NCBI RefSeq assembly: GCF_004138495.1
Contig: NZ_ML142852.1
Location: forward strand, 490,175-495,826
Direction of reading: 5' to 3'
DNA from: Phytoactinopolyspora endophytica
Lineage (GTDB): Bacteria; Actinomycetota; Actinomycetes; Jiangellales; Jiangellaceae
Length of the DNA stretch: 5,652 bases
Made by a program: the position numbers and the translations under genes. Each line of letters starts with the position of its first letter. Position 1 is the first letter of the stretch. Positions 1-4,572 of this stretch are shown in pieces. The notes beneath the pieces are model-generated. The model did not search any database. It was not told the DNA's origin and saw only the letters and a list, made by a program, of their open reading frames with translations.

Positions 1-180
1 GAGCGCGGCAAGCACCGGAAATAGCGAGTCGGTCCTAGACTCATTGCGTTCAATCGCTTTGACGTCCTGCAGGGCAACACCTGCCAGACGAGCGACCTCG
101 GCTTGTTCTAGACCTCGCCTAATCCTTCTATTGCGCACCACGTCAGCGAGGGTGCGCTCATCATCAACGATCATCTCCAT
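1..180 (-). CDS. XRE-type helix-turn-helix regulator, C-terminus beyond window edge
   Basis: Reading the minus strand from 180 gives 60 open codons to the window edge. Residues 11-60 look like a Cro/C1-type helix-turn-helix: an LADVVRNRRIRRGLEQAEVA segment, then ARLAGV, then a recognition-helix-like stretch ending in KAIERNE. HipB-like and other XRE antitoxins or repressors have this pattern (family knowledge), so it probably binds DNA. Whether it partners a toxin cannot be seen, because the gene leaves the window. Three in-frame ATGs are possible (186, 180, 174). I chose 180 because AAAGGA at 187-192 is 6 nt from it, whereas it would abut the ATG at 186. It lies 150 nt downstream of the DUF4926-like gene on the same strand. 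That gap contains a copy of the leader element also found before the winged-helix gene, so it may have its own promoter. It could be an antitoxin, a phage-type repressor or an autoregulator. Confidence 0.75.
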   Translation of the reverse strand, partial: MEMIVDDERTLADVVRNRRIRRGLEQAEVARLAGVALQDVKAIERNESRTDSLFPVLAAL

Positions 181-186
181 GCTCAT

Positions 187-193
187 TCCTTTC
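187..193 (-). promoter_or_regulatory. Ribosome binding site deciding the XRE gene start
   Basis: GAAAGGA on the minus strand lies 6 nt before the ATG at 180. It directly touches the ATG at 186, so it favours the inner start. Confidence 0.5.
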
Positions 194-228
194 TCGACTG
201 CTGGCGGTGGACGTGTTGGGTGTGGCGC

Positions 229-290
229 GATGACTCCTCCGGTTCACGAAAACGCCGGACAAGGTAGGTCATGCCTGCGAAGGCCTGCGG
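229..290 (-). repeat. Leader repeat, copy 1 (upstream of XRE gene)
   Basis: This stretch resembles 1197-1254. The best part, 257-290 against 1222-1254, matches at 29 of 34 aligned columns with one gap. It contains an imperfect palindrome GCCTtCGcAGGC (minus strand, 273-284), then ATGACC and CCTTGTCC, and ends with a GGAGGAG Shine-Dalgarno-like block followed by TCATC. In the other copy the same block serves the start codon of the winged-helix gene. Here the matching codon reads ATC, not ATG. It is therefore either a shared operator or promoter element, or a vestige of a duplicated 5' leader. Function is inferred only from position. Confidence 0.6.
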
Positions 291-330
291 CACTGCAGTC
301 CGCGCGTGCGGGGCTGTCGCCAGGGGATGC

Positions 331-552
331 TCAAGCGATTTCGCGAACATGCAGAATCTCACGCGCGCGGCCGGATCTGATGTCGCGGCTTGCTAGGTTC
401 ACCGTGGCAACGGTGTAGCCGTCAGCGGTGGTGAATTCGACGTCGTATCTGACCGTGTCGATAACCCCGATGACACTGCCGACGTCGCCCGCGAGGAGCC
501 CACTTTCTGGCACGTCACGGCGCAGCACGACGAGGCTATGTTCGGTGAACAT
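331..552 (-). CDS. Small DUF4926-like protein
   Basis: This 73-aa protein matches the pattern I know for DUF4926: an N-terminal hydrophobic strand (EHSLVVLRRDVPE, about residues 4-16), a glycine-rich turn (GLLAGDVGSVIGVID, 18-32), then YDVEF and a TADGYTVATV strand. It looks all-beta and soluble, with no signal peptide or membrane segment. The biochemical role of this family is not established. AGGAG at 559-563 is 6 nt before the ATG, which supports the start at 552. It begins 53 nt after the stop of the upstream winged-helix gene on the same strand, so the two are probably co-transcribed. The charged tail after residue 57 (SGRAREILHVREIA) extends a little beyond the usual core. In my experience such small proteins occur near toxin-antitoxin or immunity genes, which fits this neighbourhood but proves nothing. 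Confidence 0.75.
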   Translation of the reverse strand: MFTEHSLVVLRRDVPESGLLAGDVGSVIGVIDTVRYDVEFTTADGYTVATVNLASRDIRSGRAREILHVREIA

Positions 553-605
553 CGCACACTCCTAATGGTCGAAGGTACGAGGGTTACGGCTTGGCCTGTC
601 GCGCA

Positions 606-1199
606 TCACTGGCCCGTCCGGTTGCGCGCCAGCCTCATCTCGACGGCCTGAGCGACGTCGTCGCGGGACGGCGCCGCCTTGGTGGGCGTAGTCATTTCGG
701 CCCTGCCGCCGCCGGCCACCTCGTGCACTGCGGTTCTGGCCGTGGTGTATCGCGCTGGTCGCTCGCTGGTCTGAGCTACCTGCCCCGTTACGACCAGCTT
801 GGCCAGCGCGTTGGCGACAGCGCCGCTGGATCGGTTGAGCGCGTGCCCGATCGCGGTCGGGCCGAACTCTTCACCCGGCCGCGCAGCCAGGTACTCGGCG
901 ACCATGTCACGCAGGGCGCCGCGGCGAAGCCTCGGCGATTTCCCCGCCACGGACACGATCGTCCAGCTGTCCGGGGTGCGCTCGCCCGATTCATGAGCGC
1001 CGGGCGTGCGGCTGGCTTGCCCGCGTCGTTCGGCAGCGGCCAGTACCTTGCCGGCGGTGGAACGGCCGACACCGGCAGCGGCTGCGATCTCGACGACGGT
1101 GCCGTCAGGATGCGCGGCGAGCGCGGCAAGGACCTTGGTTTCGGCGGTGCCACCATCGGGCGTGGCGGCACGGGCAATCGTGGCAGTGCTGTCGGGCAT
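606..1199 (-). CDS. Protein with two winged-helix DNA-binding domains
   Basis: This 197-aa protein has two winged-helix-like segments. The first, about residues 19-64, reads ETKVLAALAAHPDGT, then VVEIAAAAGVGRSTAGKVLA as helix-turn-helix, then a basic wing (ERRGQASR). The second, residues 91-153, has LRDMVAEYLAARPGEEFG, TAIGHALNRSSGAVANALAK as helix-turn-helix, and a wing ending in RPARYTT. The second domain is homologous to the N-terminus of the AAA+ ATPase at 3368. An 18-nt purine-leading SD region, GAGGAG at 1205-1210 with a 5-nt spacer, fixes the ATG at 1199. There is no catalytic domain, so it is probably a transcriptional regulator or DNA-binding partner. It heads the minus-strand cluster, 53 nt before the DUF4926-like gene. 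The C-terminal 45 residues are charged and look disordered. MarR-like regulators are the nearest general fold, but I do not recognise a named family. A paralogous or modular relation to the ATPase is the main clue to its job. Confidence 0.8.
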   Translation of the reverse strand: MPDSTATIARAATPDGGTAETKVLAALAAHPDGTVVEIAAAAGVGRSTAGKVLAAAERRGQASRTPGAHESGERTPDSWTIVSVAGKSPRLRRGALRDMVAEYLAARPGEEFGPTAIGHALNRSSGAVANALAKLVVTGQVAQTSERPARYTTARTAVHEVAGGGRAEMTTPTKAAPSRDDVAQAVEMRLARNRTGQ

Positions 1200-1254
1200 G
1201 ACATCTCCTCGACTCGCGAAGGGACAAGGGTGGTCATGCCTCCGGAGGCTGCGG
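1197..1254 (-). repeat. Leader repeat, copy 2 (upstream of winged-helix gene)
   Basis: This is the partner of the element at 229-290. It contains the perfect 12-bp palindrome GCCTCCGGAGGC at 1238-1249, then ATGACC, CCTTGTCC, and the GAGGAG ribosome binding site of the winged-helix gene at 1205-1210. The palindrome could be an operator, or a hairpin near the 5' end of the mRNA. Its GGAGG is only 1 nt from an ATG at 1237, which opens a reading frame I regard as a shadow of the true gene. Confidence 0.6.
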
Positions 1255-1410
1255 GCCCCGCGGTGCGCGCGCCGCGTGAAGTGGAGCCCGTCGTAGTGTC
1301 TCCATGGACGCTCTGTACACCGGAGAAGTCAAGGCTCGCCGGGCTCTCCGATCTCCTGGCCCGCCAGGATCATTGGCGCACGGTCTCGGCCGTTGCTCGC
1401 CCGCGTAGCG

Positions 1411-1424
1411 TAGTGCATGCACTA
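1411..1424. promoter_or_regulatory. 14-bp perfect palindrome, candidate VapB operator
   Basis: TAGTGCATGCACTA is its own reverse complement. A further half-site GCACTA follows at 1428-1433 (GCACTA, 3 nt, GCACTA), ending at an ATG at 1433. It sits directly upstream of the broken vapB. Ribbon-helix-helix antitoxins autoregulate through such sites just before their start codon, so I infer a former VapB operator. It is also about 210 bp upstream of the divergent winged-helix gene. Confidence 0.5.
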
Positions 1425-1439
1425 GCAGCACTATGTTGC

Positions 1440-1667
1440 TGTACCACATCGATCACTATCTGGGATGTGCTGGACGAGACGCGAGATGGGTCGGCGGCGC
1501 GCGCTGCTCGGACTGGCCGCTCACTTCAGGAGTACGTGCGTCTGCAGTTGGTTTGAGCTGACCCGGATGCTGAGACACTGTTGTCGCAGGTTCGTAGCCG
1601 CAAGGGTACGGCGAGCCGATTATCGGCCGACGCCATCCTGCAGAACCGGGAAGCCGATCGTCGGTGA
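1440..1667 (+). pseudogene. Broken vapB-type antitoxin (FitA/RHH family)
   Basis: The frame from 1440 to the TGA at 1665-1667 reads as a classic mycobacterial-type VapB: TTSITIWDVLDETRDG, then AARAARTGRSLQEYVRLQLV, then after a stop DAETLLSQVRSRKG and SADAILQNREADRR. Three defects are visible. The expected initiator position (1440-1442) is TGT, and the nearby ATG at 1433 is out of frame. An in-frame TGA interrupts at 1554-1556. Conserved-looking IRDVP is IWDVL. All downstream sequence stays in frame, so the stop is a nonsense change, not a frameshift. A GTG at 1413 is in frame but lies inside the palindrome and would still yield a truncated product of about 47 residues. In life the product would have been an antitoxin that blocks the VapC RNase and represses the operon. 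Its stop overlaps the GTG of the following vapC remnant by GTGA, the usual coupled arrangement. Confidence 0.85.
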
Positions 1668-1915
1668 CAATCGTCGTTGACGCCGCGATGGTCGTCTCCG
1701 CGTTGGTCGATGGCGGCCCAGGCGGGTCATGGGCGGACCAGGTGCCGGAATCGGATGATCTCGCTCGTCACGCGTTGCCCACGCACCCAGCAGTCGAGAC
1801 ACGCCTCACCAAGAACCTCCCAGATCTCACCCACCAGCACGAAGACAAGCTGCATACACAGATGCTTGCACTCTTGATATCACTTTTGCTAACGTCAACG
1901 GTATGCCGAATGTGA
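1664..1915 (+). pseudogene. Truncated vapC-type PIN toxin remnant
   Basis: From the GTG at 1664, residues 1-34 are a recognisable VapC N-terminus: VTIVVDAAMVVSALVDGGPG, then GSWADQVPESDDLA, with the first catalytic Asp at position 6. After about position 1765 the similarity I recognise stops. The frame continues to a TGA at 1913-1915 with unrelated residues and a short hydrophobic tail (LALLISLLL) that overlaps the promoter and first codons of the next vapB. VapC proteins are normally 125-145 residues with three more acidic active-site residues. Those are missing, so this cannot be an active PIN RNase. The gene was probably cut by a deletion or by insertion of the intact vapBC pair just downstream. 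The extent of translation past 1765 is uncertain. Confidence 0.8.
1866..1895 (+). promoter_or_regulatory. Promoter of intact vapBC, probably leaderless
   Basis: TTGCAC (1866-1871), an 18-bp spacer, then TAACGT (1890-1895) fits a housekeeping-sigma promoter. Transcription would start about 7 nt after the -10, at or next to the ATG at 1903. There is no Shine-Dalgarno sequence before that ATG. Both points suggest a leaderless mRNA, common in actinobacteria. An 8-bp palindrome TGATATCA (1875-1882) lies in the spacer and could be part of an operator. Confidence 0.5.
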
Positions 1916-2178
1916 TGATTCGCGATGTGCCGGCAGCAGACCTGGAGCAGATCCGATCTGCCGCAGCCGACCAAGGCGTCTCACTGCAGGCGTACCTGCG
2001 CGACGCGGTACACACCCAGGCGGCCCAGCTGCGGCGGCGTGTAGCCGTGGCGCGCACGGCTGAGCGTCTACGCGGGCGGGACGCGGTGCCGGAGACCGAA
2101 CGGCAGGCCGTGCTCGAGGCCATCGACGACGCCCACGCCGAGCGGGCCGAACAGCTGACCGACCGGCCGGCGACGTGA
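1903..2178 (+). CDS. vapB: VapB/FitA-family antitoxin
   Basis: This 91-aa antitoxin would neutralise the VapC encoded directly downstream and, by family precedent, repress the operon as a VapBC complex. The N-terminus MPNVMIRDVPAADLEQIRSA shows the ribbon strand (residues 2-9) and helix A. A DQGVSLQAYLRDAVHTQAAQ segment forms the turn and helix B, giving a ribbon-helix-helix fold. The C-terminal half (RTAERLRGRDAVPETERQAV onward) is charged and helical, as expected for the toxin-wrapping tail. The ATG at 1903 is preferred over the one at 1915 because the family usually starts with a short polar lead before IRDVP, and because the promoter points to 1903. The stop TGA (2176-2178) overlaps the vapC GTG at 2175, so translation is coupled. 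Unlike the pair just upstream, nothing is broken. Confidence 0.9.
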   Translation: MPNVMIRDVPAADLEQIRSAAADQGVSLQAYLRDAVHTQAAQLRRRVAVARTAERLRGRDAVPETERQAVLEAIDDAHAERAEQLTDRPAT

Positions 2179-2603
2179 TCGTCGACGCCTCCACCGTCAT
2201 CGACGCGGTCGCCGACGCAGGCCCGAGAGGCGACGCGGCCCGCCAGGCGCTCGCGGACCACCCCGCCTCCGAGCGGCTCCTCGCGCCCGGGCATTTCGCG
2301 TTCGAGCTCATGTCCGGCCTGCGCGCAGCGGCCAACCGGCCCGGTCATCCATTCCAGCCCGGCGACATCGAACAGGCCCTGCTCGACGCGGAATCGCTCG
2401 AGATCACCATCGAAGGCACGCCTTGGGCAGACGTCCACCGCGCATGGGCACTGTCTCAAGCCTCACTGCGTTACGCCGACGCCGTCTACGTCGCGTGCGC
2501 CGAAAGGCACCGGGTGGCGCTGTTGACCAGCGACGAGCGCATCGAACGCTCGGGGGCTCCACTGCGATGCGAAGTCGTGACCGTGAGACCGGACGAGTCC
2601 TAG
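2175..2603 (+). CDS. vapC: VapC-family PIN-domain toxin (RNase)
   Basis: This 142-aa PIN-domain protein is of normal VapC length. VapC toxins are Mg2+-dependent endoribonucleases that cut tRNA or rRNA; the target of this one cannot be read from sequence. The acidic active site is complete: Asp4 in MIVDASTVID, Glu44 in FAFELMSGLR, Asp102 in YADAVYVACAE and Asp120 in LLTSDERIE. The GTG start overlaps the stop of vapB (GTGA), the standard coupling for this family. The C-terminus RCEVVTVRPDES resembles the usual final beta strand. With vapB it forms a complete addiction module that could help retain the surrounding accessory DNA. No clear intrinsic terminator follows immediately. Confidence 0.93.
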   Translation: MIVDASTVIDAVADAGPRGDAARQALADHPASERLLAPGHFAFELMSGLRAAANRPGHPFQPGDIEQALLDAESLEITIEGTPWADVHRAWALSQASLRYADAVYVACAERHRVALLTSDERIERSGAPLRCEVVTVRPDES

Positions 2604-2763
2604 CGCTTGGGATGACTGGCAGCTCGTGCCACATGCTCAATCCGGCGGCGGCCACCGTTTCCAGCTCGCCGTGAGGGCGGCCGTCGCCCCGACACACAGG
2701 TAAGATCCACGGTCTGGCTCTTTTAGGCGTTCCGGCCGTACCGTCCATCCAGTATGAGCATGT

Positions 2764-2782
2764 GCCCGCCGCGATGGCGGGC
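2764..2782. terminator. GC hairpin, possible terminator
   Basis: GCCCGCC, 5-nt loop GCGAT, GGCGGGC gives a perfect 7-bp stem between convergent genes. No T-run follows on either strand, so this is a weak call. Actinobacterial terminators often lack a T-run. Confidence 0.25.
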
Positions 2783-2882
2783 GTAGATCTGATGAATGTG
2801 GCAGAGGGGCGACCGTGACCGCAATACCCGATCGTGCTCTTGGACCTGACCCCCCAGCACCTCCCGTGGTGGCGAACCCACC

Positions 2883-3011
2883 GGAACCGATGCGCCAGCG
2901 CTCGGGGATCCGATTGTGGTTCCTGCGGGGGATCCGATCTGCGTTCCTGCTAGAGCGGCACCGGCAGAGGATCGGATCCGCGCAGGTCGCGTGCCTCGGC
3001 GGGGATCCGAT
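2883..3011. repeat. GGATCCGAT repeat cluster
   Basis: GGATCCGAT occurs at 2906-2914, 2930-2938 and 3003-3011, and inverted at 2971-2979. A degenerate copy GGAACCGAT is at 2883-2891. Two of the copies sit in imperfect 24-bp tandem units (2904-2927 and 2928-2951; 19 of 24 positions identical), sharing GGGGATCCGAT and GTTCCTGC. Such a dense mix of direct and inverted copies in about 130 bp could be an array of protein-binding sites, for example a transposon end or a plasmid iteron-like region. Role unknown. Confidence 0.6.
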
Positions 3012-3097
3012 GGACTCCCAGACTCACCTGGCAAAAGAGCCAATGGATCCCGTGGGAGAGGTGGTGAGGGGTGGGCGCACGCAGTAAGGCGAAAGTA

Positions 3098-3259
3098 TCA
3101 GCGGCGCAGCTCACGCTGGACCGCGCGAAGGACGAGGGCCGTAGCGGACTCACCATTGCGGTCAGCCTTGGCACATACGGCCTTCCATATGGGGTCCGGA
3201 ATCCTGAGGTTCCGTATCGGCGTCTGCCCTGTTGCGGGCCGCCCACGTCGCGCAGTCAT
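3098..3259 (-). CDS. Ribbon-helix-helix DNA-binding protein, candidate repressor
   Basis: This 53-aa protein begins MTARRGRPATGQTPIRNLRI. A basic N-terminal arm (residues 1-13) precedes a ribbon strand (IRNLRIP, 15-21), helix A (DPIWKAVCAKADRNG, 22-36) and helix B (SATALVLRAVQREL, 38-51), the Arc/CopG/MetJ fold that dimerises and reads DNA with a beta ribbon. Similar GRPATGQTP-type small proteins occur in actinobacterial mobile elements (family knowledge). An upstream ATG at 3316 is in frame, but would add 19 residues unlike the family and cross the promoter, so I prefer 3259. No Shine-Dalgarno precedes it. TACAGT at 3267-3272 is 7 nt before the ATG and could make the mRNA leaderless. It is divergent from the ATPase operon and probably represses both directions through the shared inverted repeat. 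Confidence 0.8.
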   Translation of the reverse strand: MTARRGRPATGQTPIRNLRIPDPIWKAVCAKADRNGESATALVLRAVQRELRR

Positions 3260-3266
3260 ATACCCG

Positions 3267-3295
3267 ACTGTACCTACAAAAACCGCCAATGACCA
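3267..3295 (-). promoter_or_regulatory. Promoter of the RHH gene, probably leaderless
   Basis: On the minus strand, TGGTCA (3290-3295), a 17-bp spacer and TACAGT (3267-3272) place the start of transcription at about 3259-3260, at the ATG. The -35 is weak. The left arm of the inverted repeat covers the -10, so bound protein would block it. Confidence 0.4.
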
Positions 3296-3346
3296 GCCAC
3301 AATGCATTGACTCCACCGTGGCGCCGAGCTATTCTTGTAGGTACAG
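3268..3346. promoter_or_regulatory. 12-bp inverted repeat, candidate RHH operator pair
   Basis: CTGTACCTACAA (3268-3279) and TTGTAGGTACAG (3335-3346) are perfect inverted copies 55 bp apart. Each contains the near-palindrome TGTA-GG-TACA, suited to a symmetric dimer. The left arm covers the RHH gene's -10, and the right arm covers the end of the -10 and the predicted transcription start of the ATPase operon. The 55-bp gap is about five helical turns, which could allow looping. The RHH protein is the natural candidate ligand. Confidence 0.65.
3307..3335 (+). promoter_or_regulatory. Promoter of the ATPase-metallopeptidase operon
   Basis: TTGACT (3307-3312), a 17-bp spacer and TATTCT (3330-3335) form a strong housekeeping-type promoter with a start expected near 3342. 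The leader would be about 26 nt and contains the ribosome binding site AAGGAG. Confidence 0.65.
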
Positions 3347-3354
3347 AAATTGGG

Positions 3355-3360
3355 AAGGAG
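3355..3360 (+). promoter_or_regulatory. Ribosome binding site deciding the ATPase start
   Basis: AAGGAG is 7 nt before the ATG at 3368. The alternative TTG at 3350 lies upstream of this site and is rejected. Confidence 0.75.
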
Positions 3361-3367
3361 CAGCACA

Positions 3368-4537
3368 ATGACCGCGACGACCAGCCCAGCCACGTCGAAA
3401 CCCACCCGGCGGTTACGCAACGGTGAACTACGCCGTCAAGTAGCAGAGGCACTGCTTGATCGCGCGGGGTCCGCGCTGACGCCGCGTGAGATCGCGGCCG
3501 CGTTGGGCGGGCGGTCGTCGGGGGCGGTCGGCAACGCGCTCGCGGCGCTGGCCGAGCGGGGCTGTGCCGAGCAGGTCTGCGCCAAGCCGGTGCGCTACCG
3601 CTCCACCTCGACCACCCGCGACGCCACCGCCGCCGTACCCGGCGCCAGCGGGGCACACCGCACCACCACACCCGGACATACCCGCGCACCCTCGACGTCC
3701 ACGACGACGCGGTCCGCCGCAGCGGGTGGGTCGGCACGGGCGGCCGGTCCGGTCGCCCGTCCCGACGGGCAGGTGTATCACCCGCGCAAGCTGGCTGGGT
3801 TGCCGGATGTGGCCGCGCTGCGCAAGCTGCGCGACGCGAACGTGCCAGCGCTGCTGTACGGGCCGCCGGGGACCGGGAAGACGTCGGTGATCGAGGCGGC
3901 CTTCGGTGACCTGTACACGGTGCCCGGCGACGGCGATACCACGGTGGCCGACCTGGTCGGCGAGTACACCCAGACCCCGGATGGGATGTTCGTGTTCGTG
4001 CACGGTCCGCTCGTGCGCGCCATGCGCCAGGGACGCACGCTGTTCATCGACGACGCCACGCTCATCCCGCCGAGCGTGCTGGCCGTGGTGTACCCGGCCA
4101 TGGACGGACGCCGCCAGATCATCATCAAGGCCAATGGCGGCGAGGTCGTCGACGCCGCCCCCGGGTTCTACGTCGTCGCCGGACACAACCCCGGCGTACA
4201 CGGCGCGGTGCTCTCCGACGCGCTCGCGTCGCGGTTCGCGGTGCAGGTCCACGTTTCCACTGACTACGACCTGGCCACGCAGCTGGGAGTCGACCGCCGC
4301 GCCGTGCAGGCCGCCCGCCACCTGACCGCCCGGCAACAGGGCGGCGAGATCGGCTGGGCGCCACAGCTGCGGGAACTGCTGGCGTTTCAGAAGGTCGCCG
4401 ATGTGCTCGGGATCGACGCAGCGGCAGCAAACCTGATCGGCACCGCCCCCGAATACGACCGCGAGATCGTGACCACCGTCGTATGTGGGGTGTTCGGCAC
4501 CACCGTCGAACCGCTGGCACTTGGCACCCGCATCTAA
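3368..4537 (+). CDS. Winged-helix fused to MoxR/AAA_5-type AAA+ ATPase
   Basis: This 389-aa protein has three parts. Residues 16-80 are a winged helix (LRNGELRRQVAEALL, EIAAALGGRSSGAVGNALAA, wing KPVRYRST), homologous to the second domain of the 606-1199 protein. Residues 81-135 are a low-complexity Thr/Ser/Ala/Pro linker. Residues 136-389 are an AAA+ module: Walker A GPPGTGKT (165-172), Walker B TLFIDD (224-229), sensor-1 Asn274 in AGHNPG and a probable arginine finger Arg289 in LASRF. The order and the IPPSVL segment after Walker B resemble MoxR/CbbQ-type ATPases, which remodel partner proteins, often vWA-domain ones, using ATP. Asp229 replaces the usual catalytic Glu of Walker B. The C-terminal helical lid is compact. 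The start at 3368 follows AAGGAG. The next gene begins 35 nt later and is probably its partner. An N-terminal DNA-binding domain on a MoxR-type ATPase is unusual and suggests action at DNA, or self-regulation. Confidence 0.9.
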   Translation: MTATTSPATSKPTRRLRNGELRRQVAEALLDRAGSALTPREIAAALGGRSSGAVGNALAALAERGCAEQVCAKPVRYRSTSTTRDATAAVPGASGAHRTTTPGHTRAPSTSTTTRSAAAGGSARAAGPVARPDGQVYHPRKLAGLPDVAALRKLRDANVPALLYGPPGTGKTSVIEAAFGDLYTVPGDGDTTVADLVGEYTQTPDGMFVFVHGPLVRAMRQGRTLFIDDATLIPPSVLAVVYPAMDGRRQIIIKANGGEVVDAAPGFYVVAGHNPGVHGAVLSDALASRFAVQVHVSTDYDLATQLGVDRRAVQAARHLTARQQGGEIGWAPQLRELLAFQKVADVLGIDAAAANLIGTAPEYDREIVTTVVCGVFGTTVEPLALGTRI

Positions 4538-4572
4538 CAGACCCACCTGTCGCAGAGGAAGGAGCCTTCGCG

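Larger units (their letters stand above)
2604..3097. other. Region between convergent genes with no convincing gene
   Basis: About 490 bp separate vapC from the convergent ribbon-helix-helix gene. Reading frames exist on both strands (for example a GTG frame 2815-3087 on plus with GAGGGG 5 nt upstream, and 2723-3043 on minus), but I recognise no family in them. Their repetitive content comes from the DNA repeats below. The region may be the end or scar of a mobile element, but I see no transposase motif and no clear terminal inverted repeats. Confidence 0.5.

Noticed and set aside
1303..1410. Plus-strand start MDALYTGE resembling the first residues of Ohr/OsmC-type proteins
   Set aside because: The similarity covers only about 8 residues and the following sequence does not match, so it is likely chance.
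591..1439. Long plus-strand frame leading into the broken vapB
   Set aside because: It is antisense to the two-winged-helix gene and has no recognisable domain. Only its last part, from about 1440, matches a VapB.
1234..1449. Minus-strand frame of 71 codons upstream of the winged-helix gene
   Set aside because: No family recognised and no good ribosome binding site. It overlaps the palindrome and the leader repeat, and its composition is that of random GC-rich sequence.
2883..3011. CRISPR array
   Set aside because: Repeats are short, unevenly spaced and partly inverted, with no uniform spacers and no cas genes.
2815..3087. Plus-strand GTG frame of 90 codons with GAGGGG upstream
   Set aside because: No family recognised. 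Much of it is encoded by the GGATCCGAT repeats, and it is opposite another equally open frame. Not called as a gene, though not excluded.
3428..4546. Long antisense reading frame of 372 codons opposite the ATPase
   Set aside because: It mirrors the ATPase codons, as is usual in high-GC DNA, has no recognisable domain, and the plus-strand frame carries full Walker and sensor motifs.
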